From a virus, in the IMG/VR virus record IMGVR_UViG_3300021091_000206, positions 1 through 36,377 of that record: 36,377 nt of DNA; one strand, 5' to 3'. Below are positions 1-8,145 of the stretch, piece by piece. Numbering within the stretch: the first letter of the stretch is position 1; the number at the start of each line of letters is the position of its first letter. Below the pieces are notes generated by a model. It made no database searches. It was not told the origin of the DNA and saw only the letters and a list, made by a program, of their open reading frames with translations. The translations under genes and the position numbers were made by a program.

Positions 1-2170
1 AATTACAATATTGGAACGGACCATCAGCACTACCATTACCTGTATAGCTTCCAAACTTGCTAAAGCCTGCTATTTCTGCAAAGCAATAGGCAACATAAGT
101 AGAAGTAGAAGCATTGACATCTGTATCTGTTCCAATAGTAAATACAGTAGATGTTGGTGATGTGTTATTCCAATGACCAGGACTTCCGTCAGTTGTTGAT
201 GCAGTCGTTTGATTAAGAAAAATTACCTTGTTTGCTCCAAGATTGCTATTATATATTGCCCAATCACCAGTAGTATTTCTTCTTTTAAAAATCAACATCT
301 TTGGTGCAACACCCAACCCATGTCCTACAGTCGCACTAGCACCTGTTCCTGTATAAGTCACAATACTAAATCCAGCAGTTGTGCTTACAGATACAGTAGA
401 AGTAATAGAGCCTGAAGTGTTAGATGATGTTGTGCCTTGATTAGCTTGCCATTGCCATGCTACATAAGTATCGCTACTTGTATTTAATTGTGCTAATGCA
501 CCGACTGTAAATCCGTTAGAGTTAAATGCTGTGAGTCCTGTTGTTTCTGTGGTTTCAGCAGTTGTTGTATTGCTTTCTAATTGTTTTTGCACACCACGCA
601 CAGAATCATATAATCCATGATCTGCTGCACCATTTCTTTCTTTTATCCATACCCAATCAGGTTTAAATAATGCTTGATTTACTACTACTTGCGTTGTTCC
701 TGTTCCTGTATATAGCGTTGCATCAAAATACTTATTACCTTGCAATATAGTAGGTGTAGGTAGGTTAGTAGTGCATAGTGCTTGGAAGCCTGTAGGTGGA
801 GTGTATGCGAATGGGCGTTGTCCGAAGTTAATATTAAGCTGTGACCTATTTAAAGCACCACCATTTAAACTTGCAAACAATGCTGTTGCAGTTGTTGGAA
901 TAGTAGTTAATATTGCGCCTGTTCCAGCAACAGGATTACCACTATTAAACCAAGTTCCATTTGCGCCTACCCACATTTTTCCGTTCGCAATATCAAATGC
1001 AAACATTGCAGTTTGATTATTTGTAACTGCTGTATATGATGTGGTAGATGCTTGATTGTAAGCTATACCATTTTTTAAATCATACGAATATAAATTGCTA
1101 CCAGTTGTAATTAAACCACCTGTATCTCCAACAGCACTAACTCCAACATAAGTATTATTACCAGCACCAACGGTAGTTGTATACAATCCTTCAAAGTAAA
1201 ACAAATTGCTTGTTGGCAATGCCATTGTGAAGAATGTTGAAGTATCTGTAGAACTTGATGCAGGATATGTCAAATTTGCATTTGATAATGTATTAGTTGC
1301 ATTTCTAAATGAAAGTGGATTAAATGTTGGATAATTCCCAACAGGCTGTGTGCCACTACTTGCATTAGTAGGGCTATCTATCATGGCATCATAAGTGACA
1401 CCAGCTGTGACAGAGATGTTGTTAGGTGTCCAGTTATTACCGTAACCAGAAGAATCTTTACCAATAGCAGCCGCAGTAGCTGCTGAAGTGTCAGCAAATT
1501 TTAGGTAGAAACCATTGGTACCATATGTACCTGCAAACTTTTTAGGAATCCATTGACCAGTGCCTGCGTCTGTTTTACCAAAATAAGATGGATCTAGGGC
1601 TTGTCCGTCAATGAAGTTAATGTCAGCCATGTAGCCGTCAAGGTATGTTCCCCAAGAACCTGCATATAAAGAACCAATACTATTAGCAATATTGTTATTT
1701 ATATTAGTTTCATGGTTTTGTGCTGGATATGAAGCTGTAGCAAATGCTGTAATTTGATTACCATTGACATAAATTTTAACTCTATTAGCTGCTGTTGCTT
1801 GAGTAGTATCCATAGCCACAACAACATGATACCAAGCTGAAGGGTCACGATATACAGATGATGTATTAACATCATAAGTTCCGTTATTAAATACTATTCT
1901 TATAGAATCGCTTTCAAAGCTAATACGATCATAAACTGTGTTTGATGTTCCAGCTCCAAGTAATGCTTGAGCAGCAGAACCTAATGTTCCTCGTTTTACC
2001 CATGCTGAAAATGTGTATGTCTTACGATTACCAGCTACTGTAGGTGTTCTTGATAAATCAGCACTAGCAGAACTTCTAAACCTCAAAGAGTTTCGTATAA
2101 AATAACCAAGGTTGGCTACTGCGCCAAATCCTTTAGCTGATCCACCACCTGTTGTTCCTAATAAAGGCAT
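1..2170 (-). CDS. Large tail-fibre/adhesin protein, LamG + SPRY-like + DUF7483-like (3' end outside window)
   Basis: The frame stays open from the ATG at 2170 to the window edge, giving at least 723 residues; the C-terminus is missing. By eye the N-terminal ~45-215 residues resemble a LamG/concanavalin-type jelly roll (TFSAWVKRG near residue 50, WYHVVVAMD near 115, then GYMADINFIDGQALDPSYFG). Residues ~320-455 look like a SPRY-type jelly roll ending FGQRPFAYTPPTGF. From ~505 the pattern DWVWIKERNG...LYDSVRG, repeated near 625 as KMLIFKRRNTTGDWAIYNS, matches the DUF7483 repeats of marine phage fibres. Such proteins are thought to bind cell-surface glycans. It is the last minus-strand gene of the fibre block in this window and follows the preceding gene by 17 bases, with a purine-rich AGAAAGAAATAGAG leader. 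The fibre class is fairly sure; the receptor is unknown. Confidence 0.85.
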   Translation of the reverse strand, partial: MPLLGTTGGGSAKGFGAVANLGYFIRNSLRFRSSASADLSRTPTVAGNRKTYTFSAWVKRGTLGSAAQALLGAGTSNTVYDRISFESDSIRIVFNNGTYDVNTSSVYRDPSAWYHVVVAMDTTQATAANRVKIYVNGNQITAFATASYPAQNHETNINNNIANSIGSLYAGSWGTYLDGYMADINFIDGQALDPSYFGKTDAGTGQWIPKKFAGTYGTNGFYLKFADTSAATAAAIGKDSSGYGNNWTPNNISVTAGVTYDAMIDSPTNASSGTQPVGNYPTFNPLSFRNATNTLSNANLTYPASSSTDTSTFFTMALPTSNLFYFEGLYTTTVGAGNNTYVGVSAVGDTGGLITTGSNLYSYDLKNGIAYNQASTTSYTAVTNNQTAMFAFDIANGKMWVGANGTWFNSGNPVAGTGAILTTIPTTATALFASLNGGALNRSQLNINFGQRPFAYTPPTGFQALCTTNLPTPTILQGNKYFDATLYTGTGTTQVVVNQALFKPDWVWIKERNGAADHGLYDSVRGVQKQLESNTTTAETTETTGLTAFNSNGFTVGALAQLNTSSDTYVAWQWQANQGTTSSNTSGSITSTVSVSTTAGFSIVTYTGTGASATVGHGLGVAPKMLIFKRRNTTGDWAIYNSNLGANKVIFLNQTTASTTDGSPGHWNNTSPTSTVFTIGTDTDVNASTSTYVAYCFAEIAGFSKFGSYTGNGSADGPFQYCN

Positions 2171-2187
2171 TCTCTATTTCTTTCTCA

Positions 2188-3006
2188 TTATGCGTATTGG
2201 GTTTGTGAACCTAATACTGTATATGTATTTGCAGCTGTTTTAAGTATTGTAAAGCTATATAAGTCAATTGATGTTGCATTACCAGCGCTAGGTGCTGACC
2301 CACCTTGGAATTTTGGTGTCACAGATGCTCCATCAATTTGCATTGCTGATTGATAAAATGTGTTTGATCCTAATTGTGTAGCTAAGTATGCAATTGTAAT
2401 TGAATCGTTAGCATTCATAATTGAATCAAGACTAATACTTGAATTACCACGAACATTAAGTGTCCAGTTAGCTGCTACGTTGGCTGTATAATGACTTACA
2501 GCACCATCTAATACATTGATTGTTGTATTTGCATTGATAGCTGTTCCATTCGATGTAACAGTTTCAATCATTTGACGAACATCAAGGCCTTGATTAAGTG
2601 TAAAACATTTAGTGGTATTTGACCATGTAAGTGTCTTATCGGTAGAAGCTTTAATGGTAAGACCAGCGCCATCTGCAAGAGCATCAGTAGGAGAAGCCGT
2701 GTTGGCAATTTCAATATTTTTATCTGTAACAACAAGAGTGGTTGTATTGACCGTTGTTGTTGTACCTGATACAGTTAAATTACCAGATACAGTTGCATCT
2801 GTAACTGTAATTGAACCAAGACCACCAGAGAATGTTGGAGCAGCTGTGAAAGTAGCTGCACCTACGACAGTCATTGTTGACTGAACATTAAGTGGTTGTG
2901 CAATATTATATTTGGTTGCATCAACCGTGATGATTGTTGTTTCGCCAACATTCAGTTTTAGATTGGTGTCGCCTTGTATGATGTCTGCTCGGATTTTACC
3001 TGCCAT
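2188..3006 (-). CDS. Repeat-rich tail-fibre-like structural protein
   Basis: The 272-aa protein opens MAGKIRADIIQ and has a low-complexity Thr/Val/Asn-rich body. The motif SGNLTVSGTTTTVNTTTLVV followed by TDKNIEIAN is the recurring beta-repeat motif of cyanophage and pelagiphage fibre proteins. The C-terminal half (from about residue 140) is less repetitive and may be a globular tip. It has no signal peptide or membrane segment. Start support is AAGG nine bases before the ATG. It lies between the ATT-start gene and the LamG fibre in the same minus-strand run, so a virion-surface fibre role is inferred. No named T4 orthologue is recognised. Confidence 0.8.
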   Translation of the reverse strand: MAGKIRADIIQGDTNLKLNVGETTIITVDATKYNIAQPLNVQSTMTVVGAATFTAAPTFSGGLGSITVTDATVSGNLTVSGTTTTVNTTTLVVTDKNIEIANTASPTDALADGAGLTIKASTDKTLTWSNTTKCFTLNQGLDVRQMIETVTSNGTAINANTTINVLDGAVSHYTANVAANWTLNVRGNSSISLDSIMNANDSITIAYLATQLGSNTFYQSAMQIDGASVTPKFQGGSAPSAGNATSIDLYSFTILKTAANTYTVLGSQTQYA

Positions 3007-3017
3007 GATTGTTTACC

Positions 3018-3440
3018 TTAAAATATTGTCCATGTTGAGTTATTGGATACACTTACCGTTATATTATTGGCCACCGTAAGTGGACCGGCTGAAGAACCAT
3101 TATAACCATCACCAATAGTTGTGTTAGTTGTTATTTCATTTGCATTAATACGAATAACACCATAATGGTCCGCTGCCAAATATGGAGTTGTTACGACTGA
3201 ACCACCAAGGTAGATAACTTCAATATTATCTGTAGCTGATGGAGGTGCAGTTGAAAATACGATTTGTCCATTAATAACTGAATAAGAATCTGTTTTTTGT
3301 TTAACACCCGTGATGAATACTAATACAGATGCTTCATTACCATAGTCATATGTTAAATTAAATGTTGTAGTAGAGCCATCGCCAGAGAAAAACTGGCTTC
3401 GTATTGCGCCTGACTGTGGTATGTTTCCAATGTAGCTAAT
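3018..3440 (-). CDS. Small fibre-associated protein with apparent ATT start codon
   Basis: An open frame of 140 codons fills the gap between two fibre genes. It has no in-frame ATG and only late internal TTG/GTG codons. A TAA lies two codons upstream of ATT at 3438-3440, so initiation must occur at or after that point. The protein reads (M)SYIGNIPQSG, then SGDGSTTTFNLTY and IVFSTAPP, and ends STWTIF. It aligns by eye with the N-terminal domain of the 7012-7785 protein (MSYIGAVAP, then SGNASTTAFTLTR and TFTSAP), where ATG sits exactly at the ATT position. AGAGG lies nine bases upstream and a CATAAATA late-promoter-like box about 28 bases upstream. Alternatives are a point mutation or sequencing error in the start codon. 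Its role is probably a fibre or baseplate accessory. Confidence 0.75.
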   Translation of the reverse strand: MSYIGNIPQSGAIRSQFFSGDGSTTTFNLTYDYGNEASVLVFITGVKQKTDSYSVINGQIVFSTAPPSATDNIEVIYLGGSVVTTPYLAADHYGVIRINANEITTNTTIGDGYNGSSAGPLTVANNITVSVSNNSTWTIF

Positions 3441-3467
3441 TTTGTTTTACCTCTTTAAGTTATTCTT

Positions 3468-3475
3468 TATTTATG
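3468..3475 (-). promoter_or_regulatory. T4-type late promoter candidate (CATAAATA)
   Basis: The minus strand reads CATAAATA, one mismatch from the T4 late -10 element TATAAATA. The expected start about 6 bases downstream would leave a leader of roughly 20 bases that contains AGAGG, followed by the ATT-start gene. The box overlaps the end of the preceding gene. The motif is short in AT-rich DNA, so this is suggestive only. Confidence 0.4.
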
Positions 3476-3476
3476 C

Positions 3477-4424
3477 TCAACCTTTAAGTGCTGCAACATC
3501 TGCTTGGAGTTGCTTAATAAGTTCTTGTTGTTCTTGTATGGCTTTTGTAAGTGTAGCTACTAGGAATGATGTATCCATACCTTGATAAATTGGTTTTCCC
3601 TCTGCATCTACAGCATCTTTTTCACCACTTACTGCTTCTGGAAAATGTTCTTGTAGTTCATGAGCAATAAAACCTTGACCAGCAGTTCCGCTTGCTTTCC
3701 ATGTATAAGTTACAGGATTTAATTGTGCAACTTTATCTAAAGCTCCTGACATAGGAACTATGTTTTCTTTTAAGCGATAGTCAGAGTTTGAATTGTAGCC
3801 TACTGTGTTACTTCCTGTTGTAATTGTTCCACATTCTTGTGTGCTGTTATGCCAAGAAACTAAATAAGTATTTGTTCCTGAAGTATTAAAGACCCTCATA
3901 GTAGCTGAACCAAAATTAGATTTAACTATTAAAGCATTTGTGGTAGGAATAGTTGTTGTTCCTATTCCAACTTCACCGTCAGATGCTATACGCATCGCCT
4001 CTGTACCACCTTCTGTAAAGGCTATGGTGTCAGCAGCAGGAAAGAATATACCTGTGTTGGTGTCGCCAGAGGCGGTTATAGCTGGAGCTGTGTTGGATCC
4101 AGCACCAGCAACCAAAGTTGTTACAGTTGTAGTGCCATTTAATGTAATATTTGAAGCAATTTGTGAGCTAGTGATGTTACCAGTAATCTGTGTATTGGCT
4201 ACCGCTAATGCAGTCTGAGCTTTCCAAATTGAATTTGTTCCATCAGTAGTCAAATAATATGTCGTATTACCTGATTGGCTTGGTAAAGCTGCACCGGTCG
4301 CTAACTTAGCTGCAGTTACATTTGCATCGGCAATTTTTGCCGTAGTAATGCTACCGTCAGCAATATCTGCGGCTACAATTGCACCATCTGCTAAAATACC
4401 ACTTGTAATTTTTTGAATTGCCAT
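3477..4424 (-). CDS. Tail-fibre protein with C-terminal S74 intramolecular chaperone
   Basis: The 315-aa protein starts with tandem short repeats (AIVAADIADGSITTAKIADA), followed by a region ending in the fibre-type GDTNTGIFFPAADTIAFTEGG motif. The C-terminal ~102 residues are a peptidase S74 chaperone domain: SDYRLKENI at 214-222, FIAHELQEHFPEAV near 253-266, and a coiled-coil-like LTKAIQEQQELIKQLQ tail. In this family the chaperone trimerises the fibre and then cuts itself off just before the Ser of the Ser/Lys dyad. Here that predicts cleavage between Asn213 and Ser214, with Lys219 as partner. AAAGAG precedes the ATG. It lies directly downstream of the XkdW-like small gene. Confidence 0.92.
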   Translation of the reverse strand: MAIQKITSGILADGAIVAADIADGSITTAKIADANVTAAKLATGAALPSQSGNTTYYLTTDGTNSIWKAQTALAVANTQITGNITSSQIASNITLNGTTTVTTLVAGAGSNTAPAITASGDTNTGIFFPAADTIAFTEGGTEAMRIASDGEVGIGTTTIPTTNALIVKSNFGSATMRVFNTSGTNTYLVSWHNSTQECGTITTGSNTVGYNSNSDYRLKENIVPMSGALDKVAQLNPVTYTWKASGTAGQGFIAHELQEHFPEAVSGEKDAVDAEGKPIYQGMDTSFLVATLTKAIQEQQELIKQLQADVAALKG

Positions 4425-4429
4425 TTATT

Positions 4430-4837
4430 TTACTCTTTAATTGGAGGATTACCCTCTGGTTTTGGATATTTCTCTTTTACTTCTTTTATCTTATTAAACC
4501 ATTCTGAATCTTTTAAGTCAGTTCCATTATTTATAGCATGCCATAGCATATCTAATTGTTCAAAACCGTCTGGATATTCTTTGCAACGGTCATATGAATA
4601 CTGGTAATACTTTGCTAACTTTTCTTGAAAGGCAAGTTCAGCATCAATCTCTTCTTTTGTTGGTGGTTTTTGTCCATTAGGATCCCACCATTTGTGCCAT
4701 GTAAATCCACCGCCAGCGGCTTCTAATTCAAATCGGCATCCAGGTCTGAGCGCTTTAATGGCAGTGTCAACACCGTAAGCCATTCCGCTTTCACCTGTAA
4801 AATTCTGCATTACTTCATTTGCATTTTGTAAATTCAT
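4430..4837 (-). CDS. Conserved small protein of the fibre region, possible fibre-assembly helper
   Basis: The 135-aa, charged, soluble protein has a C-terminal half (DGFEQLDMLWHAINNG, then EWFNKIKEVKEKYPKP) that matches a motif found in many short phage proteins next to fibre genes and at the ends of fibre proteins. The N-terminal half, with WHKWWDPNGQKPPT, resembles tail-fibre-assembly-type proteins. Placement between the glycine-rich adhesins and the S74 fibre fits an accessory or chaperone role, but no activity can be read from the sequence. GAGGAA precedes the ATG. It ends five bases before the next gene starts. Confidence 0.7.
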   Translation of the reverse strand: MNLQNANEVMQNFTGESGMAYGVDTAIKALRPGCRFELEAAGGGFTWHKWWDPNGQKPPTKEEIDAELAFQEKLAKYYQYSYDRCKEYPDGFEQLDMLWHAINNGTDLKDSEWFNKIKEVKEKYPKPEGNPPIKE

Positions 4838-4868
4838 ATATTGTTCCTCAGTCAGTCAAAATTATTAT

Positions 4869-5747
4869 TTAGTTGATGCTATAAACAGCTGCGTTACTTG
4901 TAAATGTTCCAGGTCCTGTAAAGGTATGTATTGTATAAGGACTTGATGTTGTCACAGTACCACCCGTAGCACCTTGGCTACCCGAATAACGGACAATGAC
5001 GATACCTGAACCGCCAGCGCCACCAGTAGCTGGGGCTGCAGATGAACCTGCAGCTCCTCCAGAACCACTTCCGCCGTTTCCTCTATTAGTTGTTCCTGCT
5101 GAACCAGGTGTTGATGATGGTGCACCAGCACCAGCGCCACCAGCTGCATAAGTTACTGAAGAACCAGATATAGAAGATGCTGTTCCTGGTCCAGCTGAAC
5201 CTCCCGTTGAAGTAGATGGAGCAGTACCACCAGCTCCGCCTGAACCTCCGCCACCACCACCTGCACAATTTGTAGAACCATAAGTTCCGGCACCTATACC
5301 ACCATTGTTACCTTGTCCTGGTGTTCCTGCTCCAGCTGCAGGAGCTGTACCAGTGGTTCCACCTCCTGAACCTCCTGAACTTCCATGTTCAGTATGAACA
5401 CCGCCACCATAACCACCTCCAATAGCTGTTGTTATGCCAGTGAATGATGAATTTGAACCTCTAGTTCCTATTGGTGCACCACCAGAACCACCGCCACCAA
5501 CAGTAATAGTGTATCCTGTGCTTGTTGTAATTGATGTAGATCCTGATAGATATCCACCTGCACCACCTCCAGCGCCAGCAACAGCTGATGCTGGCCCAGC
5601 GGCATCTCCACCACCTCCACCACCAGCAACTATAAGATATTCAATTGAAGTTGGTCCACCAGCTTGTGTTTCATTCAATCCCGTTGGATATCCATATCCA
5701 GTCGGTCTAAAGTTTTGTAATGAAAATTGTTTTGAAGTTTCTGCCAT
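4869..5747 (-). CDS. Glycine-rich adhesin / receptor-recognition protein, copy 2
   Basis: The 292-aa protein has a short N-terminal anchor (FRPTGYGYPTGLNE). It continues with IEYLIVAGGGGGG and a long glycine-rich body with GAGGGAGGY, YTITVGGGG, GTPGQGNNGG and GAGGSGIVIVRYS motifs, ending FTGPGTF...VYSIN. This is the glycine-rich domain family of phage adhesins. By analogy with T-even gp38 adhesins, polyglycine sheets may display variable loops for receptor binding. It is a tandem paralogue of the 5756-6679 gene: head and tail are conserved while the glycine-rich middle differs. The gap to the upstream gene is 8 bases. Other-frame reading frames over this GC-richer block are shadows. Confidence 0.88.
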   Translation of the reverse strand: MAETSKQFSLQNFRPTGYGYPTGLNETQAGGPTSIEYLIVAGGGGGGDAAGPASAVAGAGGGAGGYLSGSTSITTSTGYTITVGGGGSGGAPIGTRGSNSSFTGITTAIGGGYGGGVHTEHGSSGGSGGGTTGTAPAAGAGTPGQGNNGGIGAGTYGSTNCAGGGGGGSGGAGGTAPSTSTGGSAGPGTASSISGSSVTYAAGGAGAGAPSSTPGSAGTTNRGNGGSGSGGAAGSSAAPATGGAGGSGIVIVRYSGSQGATGGTVTTSSPYTIHTFTGPGTFTSNAAVYSIN

Positions 5748-5755
5748 AATAATCT

Positions 5756-6679
5756 TTAATTAATTGAGTAAACATCAGGAATTCCAACTAAAGATCCTGA
5801 TCCTGTAAAAGTATGTATTTGGTATCCACCTGAAGTAGTAATTGTACCACCTGTAAATTTAGCCGTAGGTGAAGTGTATCGGACAACAGCTATACCTGAA
5901 CCACCAGTTCCGCCACTATGAATCATTGGAAAATCACCACCACCGCCGCCAGCTCCTGCACCTCTATTTGCAGTTCCATTTCCACCTGCAACTCCTGCTG
6001 GGCCGCCGCCACCGTTAGATGACCCATTGCCACCTCCACCAGAACCTCCTGTTCCTCCAGTAGCGCTTACTCCAATTCCACCGCCACCACCTCCAGCATA
6101 GGTTACACTAGATCCTGAAATGGAAGATGAGGTTCCTGCACCACCAGTTCCGCCAACGGTACCAGAACCATTACCACCAGCACCTCCAGCACCGCCACCG
6201 CCGCCTCCGCCGGAATATACTGAACTTATTCCACTTCCTCCATTATTACCTTGTCCAGGTGTGCCAGAACCGCCAGCAACATTTGCTTGACCAACACCAC
6301 CGCCACCAGAACCACCGTTTGCTCCAAGTCCTGAATCTGTCAACAAACCGCCGCCGCCACCTCCACCGACAGAAGTTATTGTGGTTAATCCTGTACCAGA
6401 TATTGAAGAATTTGAACCAGAAGTGCCTCTTGAAGTTGGGTTTGAATAATTTATACCGCCCGGTCCACCAGCACCAACTGTAATAGTATAAGTAACTGTT
6501 GTATCTAATGTTTCAGTAGTAGCTTTGTAACCACCAGCTCCACCACCACCACCGTGACCACCACCTCCACCTCCACCTCCAGCTATAACAAGGTAGTCAA
6601 TAGATGTTGGGCTTTCAAGTGCATTTAATCCTACTGGATAATCATATCCTGTTGGACGACCTAATCTTTTAATAGGCAT
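5756..6679 (-). CDS. Glycine-rich adhesin / receptor-recognition protein, copy 1
   Basis: The 307-aa paralogue of the next gene has the same order of parts: RLGRPTGYDYPVGLNA, then SIDYLVIAGGGGGGG, a body with YTITVGAGGPGG, GTPGQGNNGG and GAGGSG-like motifs, a GGTGGSGIAVVRYT segment, and the end IHTFTGSGSL...VYSIN. Long polyglycine runs suggest a stacked polyglycine-II-type adhesin core. Its ATG overlaps the stop of the preceding gene by one base (TAATG), so the two are translationally coupled. Receptor specificity cannot be inferred. Confidence 0.88.
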   Translation of the reverse strand: MPIKRLGRPTGYDYPVGLNALESPTSIDYLVIAGGGGGGGGHGGGGGAGGYKATTETLDTTVTYTITVGAGGPGGINYSNPTSRGTSGSNSSISGTGLTTITSVGGGGGGGLLTDSGLGANGGSGGGGVGQANVAGGSGTPGQGNNGGSGISSVYSGGGGGGGAGGAGGNGSGTVGGTGGAGTSSSISGSSVTYAGGGGGGIGVSATGGTGGSGGGGNGSSNGGGGPAGVAGGNGTANRGAGAGGGGGDFPMIHSGGTGGSGIAVVRYTSPTAKFTGGTITTSGGYQIHTFTGSGSLVGIPDVYSIN

Positions 6680-7008
6680 TAAGCTATCTCTGAACCAAAG
6701 ACATTAAATGAAACATTTGCAAAGTTTGTATTGCAACGAACAACATCAGCGGCATCAATTGTCATACCTAAAGTGATACCAATTGAATCAGCTGCAGGCA
6801 CAACACCACCACGAATAATATAGTGTTTTACATTGTCTGCTTCACCATTAGGTGCAACTGCAATTGAATATGATGCGTTAGAAGCTGTTTGATTACAAAC
6901 GGTGATTGTAGATATAACTGTCTGCGTTGCCGCAGGAACAGTATATACACCTGTCAATGTGTTTGCTGTTGGACTTGATTGTCCTAATACTTTATATGTG
7001 GTTGCCAT
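6679..7008 (-). CDS. Small structural protein of the fibre block
   Basis: This 109-aa protein begins MATTYKVLGQSSP and contains GVYTVPAATQTVISTITVCN, typical of small beta-rich virion proteins in T4-like marine phages. It resembles the 108-aa protein at 7796-8122, which has TVYTCPASTQTTLIGLTLSN at the same place, so the two are probable paralogues. It has no membrane segment or catalytic motif. It is coupled through TAATG to the first glycine-rich adhesin. A role as adaptor or decoration protein in the tail or fibre is inferred from position only. Confidence 0.72.
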   Translation of the reverse strand: MATTYKVLGQSSPTANTLTGVYTVPAATQTVISTITVCNQTASNASYSIAVAPNGEADNVKHYIIRGGVVPAADSIGITLGMTIDAADVVRCNTNFANVSFNVFGSEIA

Positions 7009-7011
7009 GCG

Positions 7012-7785
7012 TTACATTCCTGATAGTAAAAATGGGTTAAATCCTAGGTCAATCGCTACATTTGAAGCTGCCGTTAGACGACCTTTTGCGTCAACGGTAA
7101 ATGATGCTACATTTGAAGCACCGCCATAAGTTCCTGCGGTTACTGCGGTACTTGCTAATTTGGCTGTTGTAACTGAACCATCTGCTAATTCAGTAGTCGT
7201 CACAGAACCTGCCGTTAAAGCTGTAACTGTTGAAGTTGTTCTGAAACCTAAATGTCTAACTGTTACATTTGAACCATTATCTGGTGCAGAAGTAAATGTA
7301 ATTGTTGAACCTGATAAACTAAAGTTTTCAGGAGCTGTTTGTATGACACCATCAATTGCTACAACTAATGAATTTGCTGAAGCTGGTGTTTCTGATAAAG
7401 CAACTGTAGTACCTGTGCCATTGGCAGTAAAATTATCTACTGTAAATTGACGAATATTGTTGGCTAATTTTGCATAGGTAATTGAACCATCTGGAACAAA
7501 AGCATAATTAGATACACCTGAAGCACGATAGACAACATAGATGTTATTTGTACCTGAACCTGGCGCTGATGTAAATGTAAGTGTTAAACCGTCAACATTA
7601 TAGGCTGTCGTTGGCTCTTGACGAACATTTTCAACAAACACATCGATGTCTGTTGGACTTACAACTTGACGAGTAAGTGTAAAGGCTGTAGTAGAAGCAT
7701 TACCACTAAAACGTTCAGCGTCTAATTGTGGAACTGCAGCTCTCGTTGGGTCGTATGCTGGTGCAACTGCGCCTATGTATGACAT
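7012..7785 (-). CDS. Tail-fibre-like protein with MSYIG N-terminal domain
   Basis: The 257-aa protein opens MSYIGAVAP and holds two copies of a beta domain: F-SGNASTTAFTLTR...TFTSAPGSGTNNIYVVY at ~25-90, and FTANGTGTTVALSETPA...TFTSAPDNGSNVTVRH at ~120-185. It then has the ADGSVTTAKLA repeat seen in the S74 fibre and ends ASFTVDAKGRLTAASNV, a common fibre motif. This modular build is typical of marine T4-like fibre or baseplate-attached proteins. The N-terminal domain is shared with the ATT-start protein at 3018-3440. AGGA precedes the ATG. Which tail structure it joins is unknown. Confidence 0.78.
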   Translation of the reverse strand: MSYIGAVAPAYDPTRAAVPQLDAERFSGNASTTAFTLTRQVVSPTDIDVFVENVRQEPTTAYNVDGLTLTFTSAPGSGTNNIYVVYRASGVSNYAFVPDGSITYAKLANNIRQFTVDNFTANGTGTTVALSETPASANSLVVAIDGVIQTAPENFSLSGSTITFTSAPDNGSNVTVRHLGFRTTSTVTALTAGSVTTTELADGSVTTAKLASTAVTAGTYGGASNVASFTVDAKGRLTAASNVAIDLGFNPFLLSGM

Positions 7786-7795
7786 CTAGTTATTC

Positions 7796-8122
7796 CTATG
7801 TTATTTCTAATAAACTTGCAATTACATCAAGTGAACCATTAGCACTTGTATCAATTTTTAATTCATCAGCCGCCTGTAAAACTACTTTTTGTTCGCCACC
7901 AATTGGAACAAGTGTTGATCCTGTTAAAATTGGTGCATTAGATATAACAGAATAATTAACAGATGAACGTCTTAAAAATACATTAGCGGTAACTGTACCT
8001 GCTGATTTATTTGAAAGTGTTAAACCGATAAGTGTGGTTTGTGTGGAAGCTGGACAAGTATAAACAGTATTACCACTTGTTATGATGTTTGCAGCTACAT
8101 TTGATTTGAAGGTATTTGCCAT
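7796..8122 (-). CDS. Small structural protein, paralogue of the 6679-7008 product
   Basis: The 108-aa protein begins MANTFKSNVAANI, followed by TVYTCPASTQTTLIGLTLSN, ILTGSTLVPIGGEQKVVL and a short hydrophobic end. The pattern (first-strand motif, conserved Pro-A-x-T-Q-T, C-terminal strand) matches the other ~109-aa protein in this block, so both may come from duplication. It has a good Shine-Dalgarno sequence (AAGGAAAAC) and a perfect TATAAATA late box just upstream, so it may head its own late transcript. Function beyond virion component is not known. Confidence 0.75.
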   Translation of the reverse strand: MANTFKSNVAANIITSGNTVYTCPASTQTTLIGLTLSNKSAGTVTANVFLRRSSVNYSVISNAPILTGSTLVPIGGEQKVVLQAADELKIDTSANGSLDVIASLLEIT

Positions 8123-8145
8123 TTTTTATGTTTTCCTTAATACTC

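Noticed and set aside
2612-2884. Plus-strand open frame of 90 aa over a fibre gene
   Set aside because: It lies opposite a well-supported minus-strand gene, has Val/Pro-rich nonsense composition and no ribosome site; it is a shadow frame.
5434-5763. Proline-rich 109-aa plus-strand frame
   Set aside because: It mirrors glycine codons of the adhesin on the opposite strand and has no start signal.
6127-6483. His/Leu/Arg-rich 118-aa plus-strand frame over the glycine-rich adhesin
   Set aside because: It is an artefact of GGT/GGA repeats on the other strand; the composition is not protein-like.
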